From JAHECW01 sp964641415 (GTDB lineage Bacteria; Acidobacteriota; Thermoanaerobaculia; Thermoanaerobaculales; Sulfomarinibacteraceae): a stretch of DNA of 64,000 nucleotides. A program made the translations under genes and the position numbers. Below the pieces are notes generated by a model. It had not been told where the DNA came from. It did no database searches and worked only from the letters and a program-made list of their open reading frames with translations. The stretch lies in NCBI GenBank assembly GCA_964641415.1, contig CAZXMW010000005.1:1-64000 (forward strand). Reading direction: 5' to 3'. The number at the start of each line of letters is the position of its first letter. Position 1 is the stretch's first letter. This document shows positions 39,801 to 49,918 of the stretch, piece after piece.

Positions 39801-41062
39801 ATGGCATTCGTCTTCAATTTTCCCGATGTCGGCGAGGGCATTCACGAGGGGCGCGTCGTCGAGTGGCTGGTCGCCGAGGGTGACGTGGTCGCAGAGGATC
39901 AACCGCTGGTCAAGGTCGAAACCGACAAGGCCGTCGTCGAGCTGCCGTCGCCGCGGGCCGGTTCGGTGATCGCCCTCCACGTTCCGGCCGAGACCGACAT
40001 CGAGGTCGGCGACGCCCTGGTCACCATCGGCGAGCCCGGCGAGGCCGCAGTCGACGGGTCATCCGGGCCGGCGCGCGCCACCCTGACCGAGGTTCCGGCC
40101 GCTCCGCAGCCCAAACCGGCGTCCGAGCCGGCGCCCGAGCCGGTGAGCTCGGCCGGCCGACGTCCGCTGGCGACCCCCAGAACCCGGGCGCTCGCCCGCC
40201 GCCTCGGAGTCGACCTCGCCGGCGTGACCGGAACCGGCTCCGGCGGCCGGATCACCGACGATGACGTCGAGCGCGCCGCCGCAGCCGCCGCCCCGTCGGA
40301 TGGACGGGATGCGATCAAGCGCGTGCCGGCGCCGGTCGGAGTCGCCTCGTCGACCGCAGACGGCGACATCGAGCGAGTGCCGTTGACGCACCTGCGCAAG
40401 GTCATCGCCGGCGCCATGCGGACCTCCAAGCAGACCTCAGCCCACGTCACGCACGTCGACGAGGCCGACGTCACCGAGCTGTACGAGCATTACCGCTCGG
40501 TCAAGGCGGAGGTCGAGGCGGACGGCGGCCGGTTCACGCTGCTGCCGTTCTTCGTCAAGGCGCTGGTCACCGTGCTCAAGCGCTACCCGATGTTCAACGC
40601 CAGCGTCGACGAGGAACGAGGCGAGGTGCTGCTCAAACGCTTCTACAACATCGGGATTGCGGTCGACACCCCGGAAGGCCTGATCGTGCCGGTGATCCGA
40701 GGCGCCGATCGCAAGAACATGGTCGAGCTGTCGGGCGAGATCGCCGATCTCGCGGAGCGGGCCCGCGACCGCAGGCTCGGGCTCGACGAGCTTCGCGGCG
40801 GGACCTGTACCATCACCAACATCGGTCCGCTGGGTGGGGTGTTCGCGACGCCGATCATCAACCAGCCCGAGCTCGCCATCGTCGGTCTGCACAAGATCCA
40901 GGATCGGCCGGTGGTGATCGACGGCGAGATCACGGTGCGCAAGATGATGTACCTCAGCGTGTCCTTCGATCACCGGTGGATCGACGGCGCCGAGGGAGCG
41001 CGTTTCATGACCGAGCTGGTCGGACTGCTCGCCAGCCCGGGTCTGTTGATGGCGAGGTTGTG

Positions 41063-41063
<1 letters not shown>
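39801..41063 (+). CDS. Dihydrolipoamide acyltransferase (E2)
   Basis: The 420-residue core of the complex. There is one lipoyl domain with the modified lysine in VETDKAVVELPSP (Lys43). An Ala/Pro-rich linker (PAAPQPKPASEPAPEPVSSA) and a peripheral subunit-binding domain (ATPRTRALARRLGVDLAGVT, GRITDDDVERA) follow. The catalytic acyltransferase domain from about residue 205 ends with the active-site segment SFDHRWIDGAEGARF, the DHR-x3-G motif. There is a single lipoyl domain, unlike the three in Escherichia coli. ATG 39801 is used because it begins FVFNFPDVGEGIHEGR. The E3 start codon overlaps its stop codon (TGATG). Confidence 0.94.
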
Positions 41064-42481
<1,418 letters not shown>

Positions 42482-42684
42482 GTCACGGATGCAGGCGGCG
42501 TTTCCTCGGACCCTGCCGAGAGTCGGCTTCGGGTCGTCAGACATCGACCGACGATCCCGGAACCGGCGCCCTCGTGCGCCTCGTCCGGCCGCGGCTGAAG
42601 GGCGACTCGACCGGATGACGACTCGTGGTACGCTCGCAAAGGACGAGAGCGCCATCCGCGCGACCCCTTCGGGACAGATGTGCC

Positions 42685-43653
42685 ATGACCACGACTCCAG
42701 TGCCGCCGCCTTCGGTCAACGGTCTTCGACGTCGTCGTCGCGAGGAAGGGATCTTCTTCCACGCTGATGACATGGGCTCGACCCCGACCATCACGACGCG
42801 GCTGTTCGACGCCTGGGACCAGGGTCTGCTCGACGGTTTCAGCGTCTTCGGTGACTGTGACCACCCCGAGATGATCGCGGCTCGCCTCCAGGCCCGGCCG
42901 GAGCGACCGGTCCGGCTCGCGGTTCATCTCAATCTCTGGGAGGGTCGGCCGCTGGTCCGTGGGTCCGGCGTCGACCGCCTGGTCGATCGGTCGGGCAACT
43001 TCGACGTCGAGTTCGTCGGCCTGCTGCGCCGGGGTTGGGGCAAGGGCTCGCAGCGCGAGAGAAACGAGCTGGTGTCCCAAATCGAGCGCGAGTGGCGGAC
43101 CCAGATCGAAAACGTGATCGAAATGATCGCCGGGCGCTCGCTGACCGCGTTGGACGGACACCTGCACATGCACATGGTCCCGATCCTGTTCCAGCTCGCG
43201 GTCAAGCTCTCCAGGGAGTACGGAATTCCCGAGATTCGCAACGTTCGGGAGCCCTTCTACCTGTCCCGGAACATCCGGGAGTGCGTCACGACCAGGTTCG
43301 TGAGGAACATCACCAAACGAACCGTGCTGAACACGCTCGCGGGCGGCAACGCCCGGATCGCCGCGGACGCCGGGCTGAGGTCGCCGGACCGTTTGCTCGG
43401 CGTGCTTTACAGCGGAATGATGAGCCGTGCCAACATCGTTGCCGGCATCGCCGCGGCTCGCGCGCGAGCGGCGCGGCGGGTCGAGATTGTGGTCCATATC
43501 GGCAGGGCCGCCCGAACCGAGCTCGGTCGTTGGAGCGGCCGCCCCGGCAAGGCCGCGTTCGTCCTGAGCCCGGCACGAGACGCCGAGTATCGGGAGCTGA
43601 TGTGGCTCAGGGCGCCGAAGGCCATGGTCGCGCAGGAGCGACGGGCGAAATGA
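42685..43653 (+). CDS. ChbG/YdjC-like carbohydrate deacetylase
   Basis: A 322-residue YdjC-family deacetylase. Metal ligands are visible in FHADDMGSTPTIT (Asp-Asp), LAVHLNLWEGRPL (His) and LDGHLHMHMVPILFQL (His-His). ChbG removes an acetyl group from chitooligosaccharides or related sugars. The enzyme is longer than ChbG and has a basic C-terminal region (RARAARRVEIVVHIGRAARTE). Similar proteins occur in surface-polysaccharide loci where they are called hopanoid or glycan deacetylases. ATG 42685 is preferred over upstream frames. Its stop overlaps the ATG of the GNAT gene, so deacetylase and acetyltransferase are coupled, perhaps acting on the same glycan (inference). Confidence 0.85.
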   Translation: MTTTPVPPPSVNGLRRRRREEGIFFHADDMGSTPTITTRLFDAWDQGLLDGFSVFGDCDHPEMIAARLQARPERPVRLAVHLNLWEGRPLVRGSGVDRLVDRSGNFDVEFVGLLRRGWGKGSQRERNELVSQIEREWRTQIENVIEMIAGRSLTALDGHLHMHMVPILFQLAVKLSREYGIPEIRNVREPFYLSRNIRECVTTRFVRNITKRTVLNTLAGGNARIAADAGLRSPDRLLGVLYSGMMSRANIVAGIAAARARAARRVEIVVHIGRAARTELGRWSGRPGKAAFVLSPARDAEYRELMWLRAPKAMVAQERRAK

Positions 43654-44681
43654 TCGGGCGGCAGCAGCGCCGGCGCAGTACGCATGATCCCGACCCGGGG
43701 GCCGCAGGACGAGAGCCGATGGTCGAGATCCAGACGGCGAACGACATCGACTACGACGCCTACGCGGCCTTTCAAAGACGAGCCTTTCGGGATCTTCTCG
43801 AGCGACAAAGAGCCACCGACGACCACATGACGGCGGAATACTATCGTTGGAAGTACCGCCCGCCGAGCGGCGCCGGGCGAGTCGCCAGGGTGGTCGCGGA
43901 CGGCGTCACGCTGAGCTCGAGCGCCATCTTCCCGCTCCGGGTCAGCTGCTGCGGGAGATCCGTGACGGCGTGGCAGTACGTCGACGTCGCCACGGTACCC
44001 GAGGCTCGACGGAGGGGCCTGTTGACGGCGACCTTGCGGCGCCTCGCCGACGGTGTCGCCGACGACGAAATCCTGTACGGCTTCCCCAACGCTGGATCGC
44101 TGGGCGCCTTCGCCGCGCTCGGCTTCGCCGAGCACGGGGTCGTCACCACGTGGGCCAGTCCGGAGGTCCGGCTGGTCGCGAGGCGGCACGACAGGATTGG
44201 TCCGGTCGACCGCTTCGGGCCGGAGCACGATCTTGCCGGACGCTGCGCGGGCGGCGACGGGCCGATGGTCGACCGAGGGCACGACTACCTCAATTGGAGA
44301 TACGCGGATCACCCGATCCACGACTATGCTCTGCTCGCGTACGAGGACAACGGCTGTCGGGGGATCTGTATCGTGCGCTCGGCGTCGATCATGGGCCGCG
44401 ATCTGGCGCTCGTCATGGAACTCCTGGGCACGGAGCCCCAAGTCCTGACCGCGCTGCTGTCGCATGCGTCCGACTGGGCCCGCGGCTCGGGGCTCGCAGC
44501 CATCGCCCTCATGACGACCGCGCTGCCCTTGCGCACGGCGGTGCGGGTGCTGCTCGTCCCGATTCCGAGCCGCCTGCTGCGCAAACGGCAGGTGCTCATC
44601 CTTCGTGCCGGTGACCGGGTGCCGTCGGTCATGACGACCCGAGGCTGGGCCGTGCAGACCGGTGATTGGGACGTCTTTTAG
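43650..44681 (+). CDS. GNAT acetyltransferase-like protein
   Basis: A 343-residue protein whose N-terminal half is a GNAT domain. It has YVDVATVPEARRRGLLTATLRRL, the R/Q-x-x-G-x-G/A acetyl-CoA loop, then GFPNAGSLGAFAALGF. The C-terminal half has GHDYLNWRYADHPIHDYALLAY and VMELLGTEPQVLTALLSHA, typical of a second, divergent GNAT repeat as found in polysaccharide-locus acyltransferases. It starts at the ATG overlapping the upstream deacetylase stop. No ribosome site of its own is needed because of this coupling. The acyl acceptor is unknown. Confidence 0.78.
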   Translation: MIGRQQRRRSTHDPDPGAAGREPMVEIQTANDIDYDAYAAFQRRAFRDLLERQRATDDHMTAEYYRWKYRPPSGAGRVARVVADGVTLSSSAIFPLRVSCCGRSVTAWQYVDVATVPEARRRGLLTATLRRLADGVADDEILYGFPNAGSLGAFAALGFAEHGVVTTWASPEVRLVARRHDRIGPVDRFGPEHDLAGRCAGGDGPMVDRGHDYLNWRYADHPIHDYALLAYEDNGCRGICIVRSASIMGRDLALVMELLGTEPQVLTALLSHASDWARGSGLAAIALMTTALPLRTAVRVLLVPIPSRLLRKRQVLILRAGDRVPSVMTTRGWAVQTGDWDVF

Positions 44682-44795
44682 AGCCCGGGGCCTGCAGCGC
44701 ATCGAATCACGGCGGCTTTTCGGACTTCGGGTCGGCCCGTCTTTGTCGGTTGCTCGCCCCGTACTTTGTCCGCACCATTCACGAGTGATCGACCG

Positions 44796-45152
44796 TCAGC
44801 CGTCAGCTTCTCCGGTCAGCTCCTGCCAGGCTCGGACCGCCCGTCTGAGGTGTGGGATGACGATCGACCCGCCGACCACGAGAGCGATCGCGAAGACGTC
44901 CTGGATCTCCTCGGTGGCGACGCCCTCGTCGTGGCACCGGTCGAGGTGGTAGAGCACGCAGTCGTCACAGCGCAGCACCATGGACGCCACCAGTCCGAGC
45001 ATCTCCTTGGTCCGGCTCGGCAGTGCGCCGTCGCGGTAGGTCTGGCTGTCCAGGCTGAAGAAGCGCTTGATCTCGAGGTTCGCCGTGTCGAGGGTCAGCT
45101 GATTGAGCGCCTCGCGCTCGGTCCTGAAGTCGTCGATGAGGCGGTGCGGCAT
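44796..45152 (-). CDS. Carboxymuconolactone decarboxylase family (AhpD-like)
   Basis: A 118-residue protein of the CMD/AhpD family. The AhpD-type redox centre is intact: RTKEMLGLVASMVLRCDDCV, with Glu, CxxC and a His three residues later (CDDCVLYH). Such proteins act as small alkylhydroperoxidases or thiol oxidoreductases. A third Cys (LDRCHDEG) follows. ATG 45152 is chosen over an upstream in-frame ATG because it has GGGGGA just before it and begins the conserved domain. Convergent with the GNAT gene and divergent from tdk; it is probably monocistronic. Confidence 0.9.
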   Translation of the reverse strand: MPHRLIDDFRTEREALNQLTLDTANLEIKRFFSLDSQTYRDGALPSRTKEMLGLVASMVLRCDDCVLYHLDRCHDEGVATEEIQDVFAIALVVGGSIVIPHLRRAVRAWQELTGEADG

Positions 45153-45322
45153 GGAGTCCCCCTGGTGGGCGGCGTGCCCGGTCGAGACCGGGTTTCCCAT
45201 GCTACCCCGGAAACGCCCTGCGGTTGAAAAAGAGGATCGGATGCTCGAGCGCGACCGCGGTTCACGGACCGAGGATCATGTCACCTTGGCAGTGCTACCC
45301 TCCAGCTCATGAGAGACGCCCC

Positions 45323-45943
45323 ATGAGCCCCTTGCGTCCCGGAGGCGGGCGGATCGAGATCGTCGCCGGACCGATGTTCTCCGGCAAGTCCGAGGAGCTG
45401 ATCCGGTTGTTGCGACGTGCCGCCATCGCGCGCCAGCGGATCCAGGTCTTCAAGCCGGCGCTCGACAACCGCTACGCCGAAGAGGACGTCGTGTCGCACT
45501 CTCAGTGGCGGATCCCGTGCCAGGTGGTGGAGAAGGCGGACGAGATTCTGGTCCATCTCGATCCGCGGACCGAGGTCGTGGGAATTGATGAGGGACAGTT
45601 CTTCGACGATCAGTTGCCGAAGGTCTGCGGCCATCTCGCTGACCTCGGCAAGCGCGTGGTCGTGGCGGGTCTCGACATGGACTACCGGGGGGCGCCCTTC
45701 GGGCCCATGCCCGAGCTGCTCGCCATCGCCGAGGACGTCCGGAAGATCCACGCGATCTGCACCCGCTGCGGCGCGCCGGCGAGCTACACGCAGCGCCTGA
45801 CCCGAGACGAGCAGCGGGTCCTGGTCGGCGCCACCGATGTCTACGAGGCCAGGTGCCGCCGGTGCCACGAGCCCGACGGTGGCGCCGGGGACCGGGCGCG
45901 CTGGTTGTTCCCGCCGAACCAGGAGACCCCCGAAAGCGGTTGA
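45323..45943 (+). CDS. tdk: Thymidine kinase (type II)
   Basis: Phosphorylates thymidine to dTMP for nucleoside salvage. The 206-residue enzyme has Walker A GPMFSGKSEEL, the Walker B-like VVGIDEGQFFDD, the active-site GLDMDYRGAPFGPMPEL, and a structural zinc site formed by ICTRCGAP and YEARCRRCHEP. This is the cellular tetrameric type with the conserved lasso YTQRL. ATG 45323 begins the conserved sequence; the longer open frame upstream lacks family character. It is followed seven bases later by copy 2 of the dispersed 160-bp element. Confidence 0.96.
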   Translation: MSPLRPGGGRIEIVAGPMFSGKSEELIRLLRRAAIARQRIQVFKPALDNRYAEEDVVSHSQWRIPCQVVEKADEILVHLDPRTEVVGIDEGQFFDDQLPKVCGHLADLGKRVVVAGLDMDYRGAPFGPMPELLAIAEDVRKIHAICTRCGAPASYTQRLTRDEQRVLVGATDVYEARCRRCHEPDGGAGDRARWLFPPNQETPESG

Positions 45944-45949
45944 CTGCCG

Positions 45950-46109
45950 CCTGAGGTGAGCGGTTCTGCTGGATGAGGTGCGCCACAATCCCGATACGCT
46001 GGTGGCTGCGAAAAGCGGAGGCATGCCCTTGGGTATGTCGAGTGTTTTTGCGGCCTTTCAGGGCGCGGGAGACCGGTGCAGATCGTCGGTGAGGATCGCT
46101 CATCCCAGG
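45950..46109 (+). repeat. Dispersed 160-bp element with terminal inverted repeats, copy 2
   Basis: It opens CCTGAGGTGAGCGGTTCTGC and closes GATCGCTCATCCCAGG, so the ends are inverted. It is collinear with copy 1 at 33178-33338 and shares internal words such as GGAGGCAT, TGTCGAGT, CAGGGCGC and GTGCAGATCG. It fills almost the entire space between tdk and the kinase start at 46128. Confidence 0.85.
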
Positions 46110-46127
46110 CGCCGGTATCATGGACCG

Positions 46128-48776
46128 GTGACCATCGGTGATCTTCATGCCGGCACGGTTCTCGGGCGCTATCGGCTCGAGGTTTGCATCGGCGAGGGCG
46201 GCATGGGCTCGGTGTGGCGGGCGCGCGACGAGGTGCTCGAGCGGGATGTCGCGCTCAAGGCGCTGCCCCGGCATGTGGTCGTCGACCCGGCGGCGGAACG
46301 TCGGTTCGAGCGCGAGGCGCGCGCCATGGGCCGGCTCCAGCATCCCAACGTGGTCGGCATCTACGACATCGGACGCGGCGATCCGGGAACCGGAGGAGAG
46401 ATCCCCTTTCTGGTCATGGAGCTGGTTCGCGGTCGGCCGCTTCATGACGTGATCGCGGCCGGACGGCCCGGCGTGGGCGAGGTTCTGAGGTGGATGGAGC
46501 AGGTTGCCCGGGCGCTCGCCGAGGCCCACGCCGCCGGCATCGTTCACCGCGATCTCAAGCCGTCCAACATCATGGTCGACGAAACCGGCCACGTGGTCGT
46601 GCTCGACTTCGGTCTCGCGCGGCTGACCCGGCAAGACGGCGAGGTCACCGAGGAGACCCTGACCACTCCGGGCATGGTCCTCGGCTCGTGTCCCTACATG
46701 GCGCCGGAGCAGGCGCTCGGCCGGGAGGTGACGCCGGCGAGCGATCTCTTCGCCTTCGGCGCGGTGCTCTACGAGGCGCTGACCGGGACACGGGCGTTCC
46801 ACGGCGACACTCCGATGCGGGTGCTCCAGGCCGTGGTGCGCAGCGAGCGGGTTCCGATGGAGGACCTCGCGCCCGGCCTGCCGACCGCGGTCGTCGAGAT
46901 CGTCGACCGCTGTCTCGAGCGGGACAGCTCCCGACGCTATCCGAGCGCCGGCGCGCTGGCCGCCGATCTGGCGGCGGCGGGCGCGATCGAGGCATCGTCG
47001 CCGTCGGGTGTTCTCACGACAGTCGTCAGCCACGGTCCGGAGGTTGTGGCGAGTGTGCTGCGCCGCCGGCGCCGACGTCGCGGTTTCGCCGGCGCCGTGG
47101 CGGTCGGGCTTGTCGCCGGCACAGCCGCCGGCCTGTGGTTCGGACGGCGCGGTTACGAGCCGATCCGCCCGGACCCCGGGCGCTGGACGATGACCGAACT
47201 CTACCGGGGCAGCGGGGACCTCGACCGTCCGGCATGGAGCCCGGGAGGCGACAGCCTGGCGGTCGCCCGGACCGAGGGCGACACCGGCGTCGTGGTGGTG
47301 GTTCCGGTGAGCGGTGACGACCCGAGAGTGCTGGTCCGGGGCGGCAGCCACGAAGTGCCGAGTCGGCCGAGCTTCTCGCCGGAAGCAGCGGCGGTTGCGG
47401 TGTCGGTCATCAGTGGCAGCTCTCAATCGGTTCACGTGGTCCCGGCCGTGGGAGGGCCACCGGCGTACGAGATCGAGAACGCGCTGCACGGCGTCTGGCT
47501 CGACCGTTCGACCCTCGCCTTCTCCCGGCTGGTCGATGGAAGGTCGGCGATCTGGACCGTCGAGCTGGAAACCGGGCGCGAGGGACTGCTCGTCGACGAG
47601 CGCGACGGCCTGTCGTGGTGGGAAGTGGTTCCGCGACCGGGTGGCGGCCTGGCGCTGGTCGGTGGCGCGACCGACATCGATCCCGGGATCTTCGTCAGCG
47701 ACGCCGCCGGAGATCGAGTCGACCAGTGGCTGGCGCCGGGGCGCAAGGTACAGGGCGCCGACTGGGCCCCCGGCGGAGCGGTTCTCGTGGCCTCGGTGGA
47801 CGGCCAATTGGTCAAGCTCGACGGTACCCGGGTGAGCCCCCTGCTCCCCGATTCGGACGAGGTCTTCCAGTTTCCTGCGTTTTCCGACGACGGCCGGCTC
47901 GCGGCCGTGCAGAACCGCCGGACCTACGACATCATCAGCGTCGATCCGGACGGTGGCGGTTGGGAATGCCTGGTGTGCGACAGGCCTCGATCGGGGTGGG
48001 GCAGCGCGGGATCCGATGGTTCGGTTGTCTACCGGTTGACGGTCGGGGACAGCTCCCGCGTATATCTGCGCGCGCCCGGCATCGAGGCGCGCGCGCTGAC
48101 GACGCCGGACGAAATGGCCTCGTGTCCGGTGATGTCACCGGACGCGATCCGCGTCGCCTATCTGGCTCGTGTCGAAGGCAGCACCGAGCTTCGGGTCCGG
48201 CCCCGGTCGGGTGGCGATCCGGTGACCCTGGCGCGTGACGTCGAGAGCTCCGAGCTCGTCGCATGGTCGCCCGACGGGCGCAGCATCGCCTACGCCGGCG
48301 GCCGGCCTCTTCAGGTATTCGTCGTGTCGACGGCCGGCGGGACTCCGCGGGCCGTCAGCCCGAGCGGCGGCGACTATCCGAGCTGGAGCCCGGATGGGCG
48401 GTTGATCGCATTCGCGGTCTGGAACGAAGCGTCGGACCCTGCCCAGGGAACGTGGGTGGTCGCAAGCGGCGGCGGCGAACCGCGCAAGGTCGGTGAGGCG
48501 CCGACGCGAGCGGTGTGGGATCCGGTCACCGGCGAGCTTCTGCAGCTTCGTCGGTCGGCCGACGGCGCGGTGCTCGAGCTGTGGAGCGCCGATTCCGGGC
48601 GATGGAGATGGCGCCGACGCGCGGAGCTGGACATCGGGGTGAGGCCTCCGATCCAGATCGAGTATCTGCCGCTGTCGACCGATTGGCGCACCGGACGACT
48701 CGTGATGAACCGGAGGTCGGGCACGGGGCGGTTGGTCGTCTTTGACGGCATCGAGCCGGAGCGCTGGGAAAGGTGA
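46128..48776 (+). CDS. Membrane Ser/Thr protein kinase with PD40 beta-propeller
   Basis: An 882-residue Hanks-type kinase. The catalytic domain (about 10-275) has CIGEGGMGSVWRARDE, the ATP-binding VALKAL lysine, the catalytic loop HRDLKPSNIM, DFG and CPYMAPEQALGREVTPASDLF. A juxtamembrane stretch and a single helix (about 318-338) follow. The remainder is a WD40-like/PD40 beta-propeller with repeats such as PAWSPGGDSLAVA, VAWSPDGRSIAYA and PSWSPDGRLIAFA. The propeller would lie outside the membrane. This architecture is frequent in acidobacteria and planctomycetes. The GTG start is chosen because it begins shortly before the kinase domain, 18 bases after the dispersed element; a frame opening inside the element is ignored. 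Substrates unknown. Confidence 0.93.
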   Translation: MTIGDLHAGTVLGRYRLEVCIGEGGMGSVWRARDEVLERDVALKALPRHVVVDPAAERRFEREARAMGRLQHPNVVGIYDIGRGDPGTGGEIPFLVMELVRGRPLHDVIAAGRPGVGEVLRWMEQVARALAEAHAAGIVHRDLKPSNIMVDETGHVVVLDFGLARLTRQDGEVTEETLTTPGMVLGSCPYMAPEQALGREVTPASDLFAFGAVLYEALTGTRAFHGDTPMRVLQAVVRSERVPMEDLAPGLPTAVVEIVDRCLERDSSRRYPSAGALAADLAAAGAIEASSPSGVLTTVVSHGPEVVASVLRRRRRRRGFAGAVAVGLVAGTAAGLWFGRRGYEPIRPDPGRWTMTELYRGSGDLDRPAWSPGGDSLAVARTEGDTGVVVVVPVSGDDPRVLVRGGSHEVPSRPSFSPEAAAVAVSVISGSSQSVHVVPAVGGPPAYEIENALHGVWLDRSTLAFSRLVDGRSAIWTVELETGREGLLVDERDGLSWWEVVPRPGGGLALVGGATDIDPGIFVSDAAGDRVDQWLAPGRKVQGADWAPGGAVLVASVDGQLVKLDGTRVSPLLPDSDEVFQFPAFSDDGRLAAVQNRRTYDIISVDPDGGGWECLVCDRPRSGWGSAGSDGSVVYRLTVGDSSRVYLRAPGIEARALTTPDEMASCPVMSPDAIRVAYLARVEGSTELRVRPRSGGDPVTLARDVESSELVAWSPDGRSIAYAGGRPLQVFVVSTAGGTPRAVSPSGGDYPSWSPDGRLIAFAVWNEASDPAQGTWVVASGGGEPRKVGEAPTRAVWDPVTGELLQLRRSADGAVLELWSADSGRWRWRRRAELDIGVRPPIQIEYLPLSTDWRTGRLVMNRRSGTGRLVVFDGIEPERWER

Positions 48777-48908
48777 CGGCTCAAGACTTCTCAGAGGTTC
48801 CAGGAGCTGTGGTCAAGCGACGCGAGCTCATTCGAATGCATGAATTTATAGTGATATACTTATCTTGAAGTCGCTACTGGAACGCGAATCGGTCGCGGCG
48901 GGTTGCTG

Positions 48909-48937
48909 TTGATCGGGTTCGGCGGTGGTGCTACATT
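48909..48937 (+). promoter_or_regulatory. Sigma-70 type promoter of tetraheme cytochrome
   Basis: TTGATC at 48909-48914, 17 bases, TACATT at 48932-48937. Transcription would start near 48944, about 40 bases before the ATG at 48986. A second AT-rich patch with TATACT (48855-48860) lies further upstream. Confidence 0.55.
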
Positions 48938-48985
48938 CGTCACGGATCGGTCATCGAGACCGGTGGGAAACAAGGGAGGATGGAG

Positions 48986-49456
48986 ATGAAGAGAACGACG
49001 ATCACCGGTGCGCTGGGTCTTGCGGCCATTGCGCTGATTGCCGTGAACCTGCAGGCCGGCGATCATGCCTATGTCGGCGCCGAAAAGTGCAAGATGTGCC
49101 ACAAGGTCCAGTACAACACGTGGATCGAAACGACCCACGCCAAGTCGACCGACGCGGCCAAGGCGTCGACCGACCCGGCGTTCGATGCCGCCTGCCTGAG
49201 CTGCCACGCGACCAACGCCGACGAGTCGCTGCCCGGCGTCCAGTGTGAGGCCTGCCACGGCCCCGGCGCAGACTTCAAGAAGATGAGCATCATGAAGGAC
49301 CGCGAGGCCGCCGTGGCCAACGGTCTGATCATTCCGAGCCAGGAAACCTGCGACAACTGCCACAAGGATGACGGCCATTCGAAGGCTGTGGTCTACGCGG
49401 ATCATCTCGACAATCCGGCCGCAATGCACGAGTTCAAGAACCCGCCCGGCGAGTGA
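48986..49456 (+). CDS. Tetraheme cytochrome c (c554-like)
   Basis: A 156-residue exported cytochrome with four CxxCH heme-binding motifs: CKMCH, CLSCH, CEACH and CDNCH. A signal peptide (ITGALGLAAIALIAVNLQA, cleaved before GDHAY) directs it to the periplasm. Spacing and the segment CEACHGPGADF are like the cytochrome c554/NrfA-associated family. It probably carries electrons in the periplasm; the partner oxidoreductase is not in this window. ATG 48986 is preferred to the one at 48980 because GGAGG at 48975-48979 has optimal spacing to it. It has its own promoter and terminator, so it is a single-gene unit. Confidence 0.9.
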   Translation: MKRTTITGALGLAAIALIAVNLQAGDHAYVGAEKCKMCHKVQYNTWIETTHAKSTDAAKASTDPAFDAACLSCHATNADESLPGVQCEACHGPGADFKKMSIMKDREAAVANGLIIPSQETCDNCHKDDGHSKAVVYADHLDNPAAMHEFKNPPGE

Positions 49457-49479
49457 TCGCCCGGCTCGAAGACCACACG

Positions 49480-49516
49480 ACGGTGGGCGCGGTCGAACCT
49501 GTGCCCGCCGTTTTTT
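49480..49516 (+). terminator. Rho-independent terminator of cytochrome gene
   Basis: ACGGTGGGC at 49480-49488 pairs with GCCCGCCGT at 49503-49511 (one G-T pair), followed by six T. Confidence 0.85.
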
Positions 49517-49535
49517 CTTGACCACCGCTGACGCC

Positions 49536-49835
49536 ATGCAGTCCTTCGAGTTCCAATCGACCACGCCGATCGACTTCGTCGACCGGGTCCGAGCGGGTCT
49601 GGCCGCCCGCGGCTACGACCGCAACCTCGCGATCACACTCGAGAGTGATCGCTTGATCGTCCGGTTTTGCTGGCTGGGCGCCTCGAGCTTCGAGTACCGC
49701 GTGACCGAGAGTGGCGACGGTTTTCGCGCCGACCTCGTCGGCCAGCGGGTCGCCCCCCTCCACGCCCCCTTCGCCGACCGTTTCGAAGGCTACTTCAATC
49801 AGGCCCTCGAGGAACTGGGTGCAACGGCCGTGTGA
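49536..49835 (+). CDS. Small protein of unknown function
   Basis: A 99-residue protein, MQSFEFQSTTPIDFVDRVRA and onward, with alternating beta strands (ITLESDRLIVRFCWLGASSF, EYRVTESGDGFRADLV) and a C-terminal helix (FADRFEGYFNQALEELG). No family is recognised. It starts 19 bases after the cytochrome terminator's T run and ends at a long bidirectional terminator. No strong ribosome site is visible. The composition matches neighbouring genes, and the position between two terminators supports a real, small unit, though its promoter is unclear. Confidence 0.6.
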   Translation: MQSFEFQSTTPIDFVDRVRAGLAARGYDRNLAITLESDRLIVRFCWLGASSFEYRVTESGDGFRADLVGQRVAPLHAPFADRFEGYFNQALEELGATAV

Positions 49836-49845
49836 GGAAACGACT

Positions 49846-49901
49846 CTCTGAAAACGAGAGACGCTCGGGCCCGTCAGCCCGAGCGTCTCTCGTTTTCAGA
49901 G
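49846..49901. terminator. Bidirectional terminator, perfect 25-bp hairpin
   Basis: The left arm 49846-49870 and right arm 49877-49901 are exact complements with a six-base loop CCGTCA. The core is GAGAGACGCTCGGGC. It is flanked by GAAAAC on the left and GTTTTC on the right, giving A and T runs for both directions. It separates the plus-strand small gene from the converging fadA gene. Confidence 0.92.
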
Positions 49902-49918
49902 TCTGAACCGCGTTCCGG

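Noticed and set aside
45978..46127. N-terminal extension of the Ser/Thr kinase and similar short frame at 33206
   Set aside because: Both lie in the dispersed element. The frames diverge by a shift near the right end and have no ribosome site, so coding is unlikely.
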